Shown here in pieces: positions 24,725 to 35,596 of a stretch of 37,956 nucleotides of DNA. The notes beneath the pieces are model-generated. The model did not search any database, was not told the DNA's origin, and saw nothing but the letters and a program-made list of their open reading frames with translations. This stretch comes from Lysobacterales bacterium. Lineage in GTDB: Bacteria > Pseudomonadota > Gammaproteobacteria > Xanthomonadales > Rhodanobacteraceae. Each line of letters opens with the position of its first letter. Position 1 is the first letter of the stretch. The stretch spans positions 1 to 37,956 of the forward strand of contig NSJK01000003.1 of the NCBI GenBank assembly GCA_002632325.1, written 5' to 3'. Made by a program: the position numbers and the translations under genes.

Positions 24725-25029
24725 TCTGGACTGAACCAGCCGTCGCTGATCTCGAAGCAATCGCAGACTACATTGCACTGGAGAACATCGCTGCTGCTGG
24801 CGCATTGGTACAACGTATTACACTGCACGTTCGCCAATTGGCAGACCATCCAGAGAGCGGCAGTCGCCCACGAGAACTCGGTAGCCGCACGCGCTATCGG
24901 CAACTCGTCGAGCCGCCCTGCCGTATTTTCTACAGATTTTACGGTGAACATGTCCTTGTCCTGCACGTCATGCGGACAGAGCGCCTGCTAAGGCGTAGCG
25001 CACTCAGGCGGCAAGAGCCACAAAACTGA
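24712..25029 (+). CDS. RelE/ParE-family toxin
   Basis: 105 residues. VIWTEPAVADLEAIADYIALEN, HPESGSRPRELG and YRQLVEPPCRIFYRFYGEHVLVLHVMRTERLL match the RelE/ParE superfamily. Members either cleave mRNA on the ribosome or poison gyrase, and sequence alone does not decide which. Its start lies inside the antitoxin gene (13-base overlap). Its TGA stop touches the first base of repeat copy B, so the module fills the space between the two repeats. Confidence 0.9.
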   Translation: MAQVIWTEPAVADLEAIADYIALENIAAAGALVQRITLHVRQLADHPESGSRPRELGSRTRYRQLVEPPCRIFYRFYGEHVLVLHVMRTERLLRRSALRRQEPQN

Positions 25030-25171
25030 CAATTCGTGTATGGACTCCCCCGTCAATCCCCGGGCGCGGTAATCCAGCGCGGCGCCAGCCGCGTACATTT
25101 TCTCTTTTCCCTGCTGACGCTCTTGCTTCATTCTGTCAGGACGGCGCGGTTGCATTTGTGTATTCGGCCTT
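25029..25171. repeat. Repeat copy B, attC-like
   Basis: Same orientation as copy A: acaattcgtgtatggactcc at the left, then a variable middle, then gctgacgct-ttgcttca, ggacgg-gcggttgcatt and gtgtattcggcctt at the right. The expected gcctaac core is degenerate here (actgaca). No gene is supported from 25172 to hutU at 25319. Confidence 0.6.
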
Positions 25172-25318
25172 AGCGAAGTGCGGATTCCGCAGCGGTCATC
25201 CGCATGGACGTCATGTGGGTTGGTGCGCACGCGAGCCTGGCGGGCGGCGCAGGCCAAGGCCACGATGCCACCCGGTTGGATCCAAATCGAACATGCCGGT
25301 GATCTCGCCAGTCGATCT

Positions 25319-26989
<1,671 letters not shown>

Positions 26990-27218
26990 CATGGGCTCCG
27001 GGATCGGAAACAGCGATTATCGCACTGCCCGCTCACGCCGGTTCCGCTCCCCCCAAGATTCAAGGCAACTTGATCAGCGTTGCCTTGAGGTTTCGGCCTT
27101 CGTTCTGCGTTCGATAAGGCGCAGCCGGGGTTTGGACCACGCCGACGCCGCCGAAAGGGTCGCTGACACACGGCCCCGCGACAACACGCCAGACCACTGC
27201 GACCACACAGGCAAACCC
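26990..27218. other. Spacer between hutU and propeller A, partly duplicated at 29876-29995
   Basis: It holds the hutU promoter region (minus) and the leader of the propeller gene (plus). Parts recur before propeller C: gggctccg next to the hutU start, a gattatcgcactgc-like sequence, and cacaggca with acccatgcgca at the propeller start. No gene is evident. Confidence 0.5.
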
Positions 27219-28295
27219 ATGCGCATCGCTTTGTTCACCGCCGTCCTGCTTGCCCTGCCCCTGTTCGTCGCCACGCCCGCACAGGGCAAGGTCATCATTC
27301 CCAATGCGAACCAGAACGGCGTCGGCGCAGGATGGATCCAGACCTTTCCCGATGGCGCGACCGGCAATGTCCATCCAGTGAGCGGAATCGTGCCGGGCCA
27401 GGTCAATCCCATCGTCTCGGCCAGTGCGGTCGAGTACGAGCCCGTCGAGAACGTGCTCTATGTCGCCGACTTCTGGGGTCAGGCCGTGCGCGTCTACGAC
27501 GCAAGCGGCAACGGCGGCGTGGCGCCGCTGCGCACACTCAAATCATTGTCGCTCGGCCAGGCCCGCATCGCACGGGTCGATCGGGTGCGCGATGAGCTGG
27601 TCGCGATCGCCGGCATGACGAGGATCTGTACCTGGCCGCGACTGGCCAATGGTGAAGACGTCGCCCCGACACGCTGCATCCCGTGGGGCGCCAGCAGCGG
27701 CTCGGCCAGCCAGCTCAACAACCCGGGCGGGCTTGCGCTCAATCGCGCGCGCCGCGAGATCGTCGTCGGCGACTACAGCTCCGCCCAGCCTTACACCAAT
27801 CGCATCCTCGTGTTCGCACGCAGCGCCGATGCCAATGCCAGCGCGCCGCTGCGCGTGATCGAAGGTCCCAATACCCAACTGGGCAGTGGAACCAACGTGC
27901 GCGTCATCGTGGACGAGCAGCGTCAATTCATCATCGCGCTTGCCGGCACGCGCCACGACGACAGCACCACATCGGCGCGCATCCTCGTCTTTGCCGCCGA
28001 TGCCAGCGGCGATGCTGCACCCATCCGCGCCGTCCAAGGTGCGCTGGCGGGGCTGGAGCTGAGCCCCGGCGAATACCCCACCGGGCTCGGCTACGATGAG
28101 GTCAACCAGATGTCGCTGGCTGCGATCGGCACCAACAACCCCGCGGGCCAGGGTCGCGTGATCGCCCACTGGGAGTTCGCGCAGGGCGACGCGCTGCCCA
28201 TCTACACCTTGACTGGAAGCCAGACCGGCATCGGCAGCGTACCCGGCAGCCCGACCGCGACGAGCGATCGGCTGTTTCGCGACGGTTTCGATTGA
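27219..28295 (+). CDS. Secreted beta-propeller protein A with FRDGFD tail
   Basis: 358 residues from the ATG at 27219, which begins a signal peptide (ALFTAVLLALPLFVATPAQG). The frame upstream overlaps hutU in antisense and is not coding. The mature part has NHL/YVTN-like blades: ENVLYVADFWGQAVRVYD, REIVVGDYSS, RILVFARSADANASAPLRVIEG and GRVIAHWEFAQGD. It ends exactly at LFRDGFD. It resembles propeller C throughout (roughly 60% identical by eye in the best region) and propeller B more distantly. An extracellular or outer-membrane-associated role is inferred; no catalytic residues are recognised. Confidence 0.82.
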   Translation: MRIALFTAVLLALPLFVATPAQGKVIIPNANQNGVGAGWIQTFPDGATGNVHPVSGIVPGQVNPIVSASAVEYEPVENVLYVADFWGQAVRVYDASGNGGVAPLRTLKSLSLGQARIARVDRVRDELVAIAGMTRICTWPRLANGEDVAPTRCIPWGASSGSASQLNNPGGLALNRARREIVVGDYSSAQPYTNRILVFARSADANASAPLRVIEGPNTQLGSGTNVRVIVDEQRQFIIALAGTRHDDSTTSARILVFAADASGDAAPIRAVQGALAGLELSPGEYPTGLGYDEVNQMSLAAIGTNNPAGQGRVIAHWEFAQGDALPIYTLTGSQTGIGSVPGSPTATSDRLFRDGFD

Positions 28296-28465
28296 AACCG
28301 GATGGTTCGGCACAGGCCATCCCGCGCGCGCCAGCAAGGCCAAAGATGCGGGCGCCGACTTCCGCCTGGAATCGAACCGGCAGGATTCCATTTCATTTCA
28401 TCCGGCTTGCGGTTTCATGCGCCCGATTGCATAACAGGGGGCAACACCGCCCGGAGATGCGCGTC

Positions 28466-29518
28466 ATGCACAAGAACCTTTCCACGACCTGCCTGTCGCT
28501 GCTGCTTGCGTGGGCAGCCTCGACCGCCCACGCCGAAATGGCCGTCGGCGGTTTCTCCTTCGCGCCCAACCCGGGTCACCCGATCCGTTTCTTCAGCGCC
28601 AACGCGCAAGGTGGCGACGCTCCGATCGGGCTGATCGACGGGCCCGACACGCAACTGGAGACGCCCTCGTTCGGCATCTACGAGCCGCAGGAACAAGTGA
28701 TCTACGTGTCGGATTTCTTCGGTCAGGCACTGCGCGTCTATCCGGCCTTCACGCGCGGTAACGTCGCACCAATCCGCGTGCTCAACCCGCCCTTGCTCAG
28801 CCAGACGCGCGCCAGCGCGCCGATCCCGGCCCACGGCGAACTGGCCGTGATCGCCGGCAACTGCTGCATCGACATCTATCCCCTGCAGGCCAGCGGCAGC
28901 GGCGCGATCCGCCTGCGCGGCATCGCATGGGGTGGCGGTTCGAGTGGCAGCGCCACCGAGCTGGACAATCCCCAGGCGCTGCACTACCTGCCAGCCACCG
29001 ATGAACTGGTCGTGGTGGACGGCAACCGCGTGCTGTTCCATGCGCGCACCGCCGGTTGGTATGACGCCCCGACCCGCCGCATCACCGGAGCCTTCGTGCA
29101 GGGTGCCTCCGGCCTTGCCCACGATCCGGTAGCCCATCGCCTGTTCGTGCTCACCCAGGAACCCTACGATGGCAGCCAATCCGTCCTGCACGGCCGCATC
29201 GCGGTGTTCGACGAGAGCGCGAGCGGCGAGGCCACGCCGCTGTACACGATCGAAGGCAGCAACAGCGAACTGGATCGTCCGCCCGGTGAATACTTCTACG
29301 GCATCGGCTTCGACCCTTACCTGCGCCGCTTGATGGTCAGCAGCTCCGGGAGCTCGAACAACCCGGCGCTAAATCGCCTCGTCGTGTTCGATGCCACCGC
29401 CAGCGGCAACGCCACGCCGCTGCAACAGCTCGCCGGCAGCAACGTCAGCGCGTACACGGTCGGCACGCCCTTCGGCGTGCCGCCAGAACGCATCTTTGCC
29501 GACGGTTTCGATCCCTGA
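28466..29518 (+). CDS. Secreted beta-propeller protein B with FADGFDP tail
   Basis: 350 residues from the ATG at 28466 (GGAG 9 bases upstream); an ATG at 28457 is too close to the ribosome site. The signal peptide is LSTTCLSLLLAWAASTAHA. Blades such as EQVIYVSDFFGQALRVYPA, DELVVVDGNRVLFHARTA and GRIAVFDESASGEATPLYTIEG match the pattern of propeller A. CCIDIY near residue 132 replaces the TRICTWPR segment of A and C. It ends IFADGFDP. The gene is followed at once by the hutG remnant on the other strand. Confidence 0.82.
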   Translation: MHKNLSTTCLSLLLAWAASTAHAEMAVGGFSFAPNPGHPIRFFSANAQGGDAPIGLIDGPDTQLETPSFGIYEPQEQVIYVSDFFGQALRVYPAFTRGNVAPIRVLNPPLLSQTRASAPIPAHGELAVIAGNCCIDIYPLQASGSGAIRLRGIAWGGGSSGSATELDNPQALHYLPATDELVVVDGNRVLFHARTAGWYDAPTRRITGAFVQGASGLAHDPVAHRLFVLTQEPYDGSQSVLHGRIAVFDESASGEATPLYTIEGSNSELDRPPGEYFYGIGFDPYLRRLMVSSSGSSNNPALNRLVVFDATASGNATPLQQLAGSNVSAYTVGTPFGVPPERIFADGFDP

Positions 29519-29875
29519 GGATCAACGCAGCACTCGAGCAGGCGCCGGACCATGGCGTGCACGGGTGCGGCACGCTCGGGCAGATACTCGAACGTATCCT
29601 CATCCATGTAGATGCACTGCGCCAGTTCCAGTTGGATCGCATCGATGCCCGCGTCGGGCGCACCGTAGTGTCGGGTCTTGTGGCCGCCCTTGAAGCGGCC
29701 GTTGACGACGTGCGTGTACTGTTGCTGCGCGCCCAGCAGCGCACTCAGGCGCTCCTGCAGGGCCGGCGAGCAACCCGCGCCACCGGCAGTGCCGAGATTG
29801 GAATCAAGCAGGCGCCCTTCGAACAGGAAGGCGCAGATCGTGCGGGTGGTGTCGATTCGGGTCGGGGCGTTCATC
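29519..29875 (-). pseudogene. Chimeric remnant: hutU start joined to hutG 3' end
   Basis: From the ATG at 29872-29874 the frame reads [13 protein letters not shown], identical to HutU residues 1-13. It then passes at 29830-29836 into FLFEGRLLDSNLG, HVVNGRFKGGH, YGAPDAGIDAIQLELAQC, YLPERAAPV and RRLLECC, which is the C-terminal ~100 residues of HutG. Bases 29836-29875 equal 26951-26990 over 40 positions. The hutG stop codon is lost, so the frame runs on antisense into propeller B. It lacks the N-terminal half of HutG, including metal-binding residues, so no enzyme can result. It marks a tandem-duplication junction. Confidence 0.88.
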
Positions 29876-29995
29876 GCGGGCTCCGCTGCTGAAAGGGCTG
29901 ATTAGCGCACTGCGGACCAAGGTTCTCGCGCGCGTTTGGGGTTTTTGCTGCCCTTTGCCGTTTCAACCACAGACCCCACCAACACAGGCACGCCC

Positions 29996-31069
29996 ATGCG
30001 CAAGATCCTGCCCCTCCTTCTTTCGCCTGTACTGTCCCTGCTTGCCGCAAGCGGCGGCCAAGCTCGAGTGATCGTCGGCAACGTCAACGCCGACGGCCTC
30101 AACCCGGGCAGCATCAATACCTTTGCCGATGGCGCGACCGGCAATGTCGTGCCCTTGGTCACGATCGTGCACGGACCTGCAAATCCCATGAACACGGCCA
30201 ATGCGGTTGAGTACGAGGCGAACGAAAACGTGATCTACGTCGCCGACTACGCAGGCCACGCAATCCATGTCTTCGATGCCAACGGCAATGGCGGCGCGAC
30301 ACCACTGCGCACGCTCACCTCCAGTGCCTTGACTCAACCGCGCATCGTCCGTGTCGATCGCGCACATGAGGAATTGGTCGCGCTCGAAGGCCAGACACGA
30401 ATCTGCACCTGGCCCCGCCTCGCCAGCGGCGCGCAGAATCCCTTGCGCTGCATTCCGCCGAGCACCGACTCCGGATCGCACAGCCAGCTCATGCGGCCTG
30501 ATGGCCTTGCGCTCAATCTCGCGCGCGGCGAGATCGTCGTCGGCAACACCGAGTTCACATCACCCAACAACGGCAATATCCTCATCTTCGATCGCAGCGC
30601 TGACCAATTCAACAACACTCCGCTGCGCAAGATCGCAGGGCCGGCCACCCGACTTGGCACGTCGGTGGGCGTGCGTGTCGTCGTCGACGAACAGGCCCAG
30701 CTGATCATCGCCCTTGCCGGCGAGCTCAATCCGGGCGCCGCGAACACAGCGCGGATTCTGGTATTTCCGGCCGACGCCGATGGCAATGTTGCGCCGCTGC
30801 GGGTGATCGAAGGCAACGATACCGGACTGAAACTGTTCAATAACGAGAATGTGACGGGCCTGGGCTACGATGAGCCCAACCGAACCGTGCTGGTGACGAC
30901 CGGCTGGAGTGTCTCGACGCTGCAGGGCCGCATCTTCGGGCAGTCGGTGTGGAGCAACGGCAATGCCTTGCCGGTCTTCATGATCACCGGCAATCAGACA
31001 CGCCTTGGCTATCGACCTGGAACACCGACTGCCACCAACTACCGGATCTTCCGCGACGGTTTCGACTGA
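29996..31069 (+). CDS. Secreted beta-propeller protein C with FRDGFD tail
   Basis: 357 residues from the ATG at 29996, starting a signal peptide (ILPLLLSPVLSLLAASGGQA). The mature region follows propeller A blade by blade: ENVIYVADYAGHAIHVFDANGN, TRICTWPRLASG, GLALNLARGEIVVGN, RILVFPADADGNVAPLRVIEG. It ends IFRDGFD, the same final residues as A. It follows a second, partial copy of the hutU 5' end, just as A follows the true hutU. It is probably exported; its function is unknown. Confidence 0.82.
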   Translation: MRKILPLLLSPVLSLLAASGGQARVIVGNVNADGLNPGSINTFADGATGNVVPLVTIVHGPANPMNTANAVEYEANENVIYVADYAGHAIHVFDANGNGGATPLRTLTSSALTQPRIVRVDRAHEELVALEGQTRICTWPRLASGAQNPLRCIPPSTDSGSHSQLMRPDGLALNLARGEIVVGNTEFTSPNNGNILIFDRSADQFNNTPLRKIAGPATRLGTSVGVRVVVDEQAQLIIALAGELNPGAANTARILVFPADADGNVAPLRVIEGNDTGLKLFNNENVTGLGYDEPNRTVLVTTGWSVSTLQGRIFGQSVWSNGNALPVFMITGNQTRLGYRPGTPTATNYRIFRDGFD

Positions 31070-31298
31070 CACGCGATGAATGTGAACGCGGATGCGCCGC
31101 GGCAGTGCCTTGCGGGCACTGCCGTCCACGCCGCGGCATCGGCGCGCGCTGGCGCGAGGGTTCCCGGGCATGGTTCGTGTCACGGATCTGGCCGTTGCCA
31201 GGACCGCAGCCTCTTCCGGCCATGGGGTCCAGGCAGCTTCCCCACGCGCTTCACGTCATGCACAAGACGCCCGTGCCTTCGCCAATGAATCATCGGGA
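31070..31298. other. Spacer with possible relic of a propeller-B start
   Basis: No intact gene. The 14 bases cgtcatgcacaaga at 31254-31267 equal 28462-28475, the start-codon region of propeller B. In a simple tandem duplication the second copy of propeller B would have lain here, so this may be its surviving 5' edge. The match is short. Confidence 0.35.
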
Positions 31299-32081
31299 TC
31301 AGTGCCGCAGGCAGCACTCGAGCAGGCGCCGAATCAGGGCCTGCACGGGTGCGGCACGCTCGGGCAGATACTCGAACGATTCCTCGTCCATGTAGGTGCA
31401 CTGCGCCAGTTCCAGTTGGATCGCATCGATGCCCGCGTCGGGCGCACCGTAGTGCCGGGTTATGTGGCCGCCCTTGAAGCGGCCGTTGACGACGTGCGTG
31501 TAGTGCGGGTGGGCAACCAGCACCGCAGTCAGACGTTCCTGCAAGGCCGGCGCGCAGCTTGCCCCATTGGCGGTGCCAAGGTTGAAATCAGGCAGGCAGC
31601 CTTCGAACAGGAAGGGCACGCGACTGCGGATCGAATGGCCATCCCAGAGCACCGCGCGTCCGTGCCGCGCGCGCAGTCGCGCAAGCTCGCCCGCCAGCGC
31701 ATCGTGGTAGGGCCGCCAGTAGCGATCGACGCGCGCAGCGATCTCGTCCGCCGAAGGTTCCTGTCCAGCCAGATACACCGGCTCGCCGCTGAACTGCACG
31801 CTCGGACACAGGCCCGTGGTGTTCTGGCCCGGATACAGCGAGGTGTCGTCGGATGGGCGATTGAGATCGACCACGTAGCGCGAATGGTGCGGCACCAGCA
31901 CCGAGGCGCCCAGGTCACGCGCGAAGTCGTACAACTGCGCCACGTGCCAATCGGTATCGGGCACGCGCCGCGCCGACGGCGTGAGCCGCGCGGCAATGTC
32001 GGCAGGCATCCCGGTGCCGTTGTGCGGCAGGCTGACGAGCAGCGGCGCCGAGCCGCGATGGAGGCTGAAGATCTCGTTCAT
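31299..32081 (-). CDS. hutG: N-formylglutamate amidohydrolase
   Basis: 260 residues from the ATG at 32079-32081; the frame upstream is antisense to the hydrolase gene and is rejected. LLVSLPHNGTGMPADIA, VPHHSRYVVDLNRPSDD, LWDGHSIRSRVPFLFEG and NLGTANG are the family's conserved blocks, with His/Asp/Glu metal-ligand candidates present. It hydrolyses N-formyl-L-glutamate to glutamate and formate, the last step of one histidine degradation route. It follows the serine hydrolase gene by 44 bases on the same strand, so it may be transcribed with that unit and not with hutU. Confidence 0.92.
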   Translation of the reverse strand: MNEIFSLHRGSAPLLVSLPHNGTGMPADIAARLTPSARRVPDTDWHVAQLYDFARDLGASVLVPHHSRYVVDLNRPSDDTSLYPGQNTTGLCPSVQFSGEPVYLAGQEPSADEIAARVDRYWRPYHDALAGELARLRARHGRAVLWDGHSIRSRVPFLFEGCLPDFNLGTANGASCAPALQERLTAVLVAHPHYTHVVNGRFKGGHITRHYGAPDAGIDAIQLELAQCTYMDEESFEYLPERAAPVQALIRRLLECCLRH

Positions 32082-32125
32082 CGCGCCATCGTAACCGGAT
32101 CGAACCTCATGCGGGCAGCGTGCAA

Positions 32126-34171
32126 TCAGCCCAGCGTCAACGGTGCCAGCAGCACGTTCCAGCGCGCCAGCAGCAGCACCATGAACAGCATGAGCAGCAG
32201 CACCACGACGTGGCGCAGTTTGCGCGCGAGGCTCCAACTGCGCGCACGTAGTGCCGGCCAGAAAGCGAACATCGCCAGCACGGTTGCCACCGCGGCGATG
32301 TACGCGAACACGACTGCCGCCCGGATCGACGTGGTCGGATAGTCGAACAGGATCGCATCGCCGCCCTGGCTCGCCTTGGCCAAAGCCAGCACCGCGACCA
32401 CGACCCACAGCAGCCACGTGAAGGCGGCAAGGTTGAGCGCTGTTGCTGCGCCGCGGCCCTCACGCAGACGCTGGCGCAACCCGCGGCGATGCCAGGCGAT
32501 GATCAATACACCGATCGACAGCAGCACGAGCAGGCCCAAGGTCAGCGCGAGTGCAGTCGTCGAATCGATCCAGCCGATGCGATCGGAAACGACGTGGCCG
32601 TAACTCGTGGCCAGCGTGGTGATGACACCATCGACCGCGGGCTTGAACGCAATCGTGCTGCCATCGTCGAGATTGCGGAAGGCGCCATCGCCGAGCGCGA
32701 CATGACGATGCGCCGAGCCACCGGCGCTGACGATAAGGCTCGAATCAGGGCCGGTTGCGACTTCGATGTCGTTGCCGATCGCAATGAAGAATTTCTCCAG
32801 CGTGGTGTAAGGCCGACGCTCGGGGCGATAGCTGCCGGCATAACGCGCAAGTTCCTGCGCGCTGAGCTTGACCGGCGCCGCGCCCTCGTTGCGCGCATCG
32901 GGCAGGATCTGCTCGAACACCAGGCGCGGCAGGATGCTCGAAAGCGGCCGCCCGGTTTCGGTATTGGTCGAGATGAACACGCCCAGCCCGGCGTCGGGCA
33001 GCACCACCATGTTCGAGAAGAACAGGCCGGTCGCACCGCCGTGTTCGAGACTCAGGTGTTTGCCGTAGCGTTGACGGAAGAAACCATGCGCGATTCCGGC
33101 CACCGCATCGGCATTGCGGAAATCGACTCTGGCCATGCGCTCGAACGTCGCCGCATCCAGAACAGTCGCGCCATCGAGATTGCCCCGATTGAGCAGCATG
33201 CGCATCCAGCGTGCCATGCCCGCGGCGCTCGCCGAGCCGGCACCGGCCGGGCCGTTGTTGCTGATGTGCTCGAACGGCGCAACGGCATGGAAACCGTCCT
33301 TGCGCTGGAAACCGGCCGAGAATTCGGCCTCCCGCTCGGGCGCGATCGCGCGCGCATCCTCGACCGACATGGGCTCGCGGAAGGTGATCGACTGCGTGCC
33401 GAGCGGCTCGATCTCGTGCCGGTCGACATAGCTCTCGAAGGACTCGCCCGACACCTGCGACACCAGTGCGCCGAGCAAGGCCACGGAATAGTTGGAGTAG
33501 ACCGCATGCAGGCCCGGCGGCCGCACCCGATGCGGCCGATATTTGGCCAACTGTTCGATCAGGGTCGGCACCTGGGGCCCGCGCACGAACAGATGGCCAA
33601 GTGCCGCATCTTCGAAACCGGCGGTATGGGTCATGAGGTTTTCGACCGTGACCGGCGCATAACCTTCGGCCGGAATCGTCAGTTCCGCAGGCAAGTACGC
33701 ATTGGCATCGCGATCGAGTTCGATCTTGCCGGCGGCGACGAGCTGCATCGCCGCGACATAAGTGAAGGTCTTGGAGATCGAACCGATGCGGAACAAGGTG
33801 GTGCGGGGATCGACTGCGCGTTGCGGGTCGAGACCTGCGATGCCGTAGCCCTTCTCCAGCAACACGTGATCGCGATCGACGACAGCCACGGTCACACCGG
33901 CGATGTTGTCCTTGGCCATGTAAGCGGTGACGACGCCATCGACGAAGGCTTCGAGCGAGGCTGGCCTGGCGATCGTCTCGATCGAATCCGCAGCCGGCGG
34001 CGCCGGTGTCGGCGTGGCCGCCTCGGCCGCAGGCGGCGCTGGCTTGTCTGCCTGCAAGGTCTCGGGCACCTGCGCCAAAACCGGGCCCATGCCCAGTGCG
34101 CAGACAAACAGCAAACCAGAACAGCCGCGGCAAGCCAATCGAGCCGCACGCAGCACCGCCATCACGCCCAT
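32126..34171 (-). CDS. Serine hydrolase (class C beta-lactamase fold) with C-terminal membrane helices
   Basis: About 681 residues from the ATG at 34169-34171; a GTG at 34183 and an ATG at 34162 are alternatives. A signal peptide (CSGLLFVCALGMGPVLAQ) is followed by a Pro/Ala-rich linker. The beta-lactamase/PBP domain has SISK (~131-134, nucleophile Ser and Lys), YSN (~225-227) and EHGGATG as the third-box equivalent. The last ~170 residues hold about four or five membrane helices. The catalytic domain would face the periplasm. Members act as esterases, peptidases or D-aminopeptidases; true beta-lactamase activity is unlikely from sequence alone. Neighbours are gor (64 bases upstream) and hutG. 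Confidence 0.85.
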   Translation of the reverse strand: MGVMAVLRAARLACRGCSGLLFVCALGMGPVLAQVPETLQADKPAPPAAEAATPTPAPPAADSIETIARPASLEAFVDGVVTAYMAKDNIAGVTVAVVDRDHVLLEKGYGIAGLDPQRAVDPRTTLFRIGSISKTFTYVAAMQLVAAGKIELDRDANAYLPAELTIPAEGYAPVTVENLMTHTAGFEDAALGHLFVRGPQVPTLIEQLAKYRPHRVRPPGLHAVYSNYSVALLGALVSQVSGESFESYVDRHEIEPLGTQSITFREPMSVEDARAIAPEREAEFSAGFQRKDGFHAVAPFEHISNNGPAGAGSASAAGMARWMRMLLNRGNLDGATVLDAATFERMARVDFRNADAVAGIAHGFFRQRYGKHLSLEHGGATGLFFSNMVVLPDAGLGVFISTNTETGRPLSSILPRLVFEQILPDARNEGAAPVKLSAQELARYAGSYRPERRPYTTLEKFFIAIGNDIEVATGPDSSLIVSAGGSAHRHVALGDGAFRNLDDGSTIAFKPAVDGVITTLATSYGHVVSDRIGWIDSTTALALTLGLLVLLSIGVLIIAWHRRGLRQRLREGRGAATALNLAAFTWLLWVVVAVLALAKASQGGDAILFDYPTTSIRAAVVFAYIAAVATVLAMFAFWPALRARSWSLARKLRHVVVLLLMLFMVLLLARWNVLLAPLTLG

Positions 34172-34235
34172 GCCCCACCCCACTTCTTTGTCCGGCGGAT
34201 TGTGCGCCCAATGCGCGCGCGCAAACCAGCGCGAC

Positions 34236-35579
34236 CTACATCAGTACCAGTTCCTCGGCCGAGGTCGGATGAATCGCGATCGTCGCATCCAGATCGGCCT
34301 TGCGCGCGCCCATCCTCAGCGCCACCGCAAAGCCTTGCAGGATTTCATCGGCTGCGCTGCCGATCAGGTGGATGCCGACGATGCGCTCCTCGACGCCGAC
34401 GCAGACGAGTTTCATCAGCGTGCGTTCCTCACTGCCCGCAAGTGCACCGAGCATCGGCCGGAAGCGCGCGCGATGCACCCGCAGCGCATCGCCATGGACG
34501 GCACGTGCAACCTCTTCGGACAGACCCACGCTGCCGATCGGCGGATGCGAGAACACCACGGTCGGCACGCCGGAATAGTCCAGATGGGCGTCGGGACGGC
34601 CACCGAACAGCCGCTCGGCTAGTTGCCGCGAGGCGGCCACCGCCACCGGCGTGAGCGGAATCCGATGCGTGACGTCACCGACCGCGTAGACACCCGCCGC
34701 ACTGGTGTTCTGCCACTCGTCGGTGGCGATGAAGCCGGCTGCATCGAGCTCGACACCGGCCTGTTCGAGACCGAGATCGCGCGTGTTCGGATCACGCCCG
34801 ACCGCCCAGATCAGCTCATCGAAGCCGCTGGCGCGACTGCCGTCGGCCGCATGCAACACGTAGCCATCGGCTGCGCGTTCGACGCCACTGGGCGAATGTG
34901 CGAAGGCAAGCTCGATACCGCGCCGGCGCATCGCCGCCGCGAGCGCATCACCGATCTCGTGATCGAAACTGCGCAACAGACGCTCGCCGCGCGCGAACAC
35001 GCTGACTTGTGCACCGAGCGTCGCCAGCACGCCGGCCAGTTCCGCCGCGATGTAGCCGCTGCCGACGATCGCGACGCGGCGCGGACAGGCGCGCAAGGCG
35101 AAGAAGCCGTCCGAATCGATGCCCAGCTCGCCGCCGGGAATCGCCAGACGTCGCGCGTGGGCGCCGGTGGCGATCAAGACATGCCGAGCTTTCAGCTCAC
35201 GCGCGCCCACGGCGATGCGGTCGGCGGCAAGCAGGCGACCACGCGCGGCAATCAGTTCGATGCCGAGTTCGGCAAAGCGTTGGCGATAGCTCGCATGGAT
35301 GTTGTCGATGTAGGCGCTGCGCCGCGCGATGAACGCGGGCCAATCGAGCCGAGCCGGCGGCTGGTCGAAGCCGACCTCGTGCGCGATGCGCTGGGCCTCG
35401 GCGAGTTCGGCGGCGAGCCACATCGCTTTTTTCGGCACGCAGCCGAGATTCACGCAGGTGCCGCCCAGCGCGGCGGGTTCGAGCACCGCGACGCGGGCAC
35501 CGTGACGCGCCGCCCGAATCGCCATCGCGATGCCGGCCGAGCCGGCGCCGAGGGTAACGAGGTCGAAGTCATCTGCCAC
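34236..35579 (-). CDS. gor: Glutathione-disulfide reductase
   Basis: 447 residues. It starts with the FAD-binding DLVTLGAGSAGIAMA, then the redox disulfide GGTCVNLGCVPKK (Cys42, Cys47). The NADPH-binding GSGYIAAELAGVL and a second FAD motif GVYAVGDVT follow. The dimer-domain end HPTSAEE contains the catalytic His/Glu pair. The enzyme reduces glutathione disulfide with NADPH in the cytoplasm. The KKAMW after the disulfide is the GR-type sequence and separates it from lipoamide dehydrogenases. It lies 17 bases behind the dadA-like gene, so these two are likely co-transcribed. Confidence 0.9.
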   Translation of the reverse strand: MADDFDLVTLGAGSAGIAMAIRAARHGARVAVLEPAALGGTCVNLGCVPKKAMWLAAELAEAQRIAHEVGFDQPPARLDWPAFIARRSAYIDNIHASYRQRFAELGIELIAARGRLLAADRIAVGARELKARHVLIATGAHARRLAIPGGELGIDSDGFFALRACPRRVAIVGSGYIAAELAGVLATLGAQVSVFARGERLLRSFDHEIGDALAAAMRRRGIELAFAHSPSGVERAADGYVLHAADGSRASGFDELIWAVGRDPNTRDLGLEQAGVELDAAGFIATDEWQNTSAAGVYAVGDVTHRIPLTPVAVAASRQLAERLFGGRPDAHLDYSGVPTVVFSHPPIGSVGLSEEVARAVHGDALRVHRARFRPMLGALAGSEERTLMKLVCVGVEERIVGIHLIGSAADEILQGFAVALRMGARKADLDATIAIHPTSAEELVLM

Positions 35580-35596
35580 CGCCCTGGTCTCCCTCT

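Noticed and set aside
29317..29874. 185-codon minus-strand frame as a real gene
   Set aside because: It is a hutU-hutG chimera without the hutG N-terminal half, and it has lost the hutG stop so that it runs antisense into propeller B.
32489..34654. 721-codon open frame on the plus strand
   Set aside because: It is antisense to the serine hydrolase and the end of gor, both with intact motifs, and has no recognisable domain.
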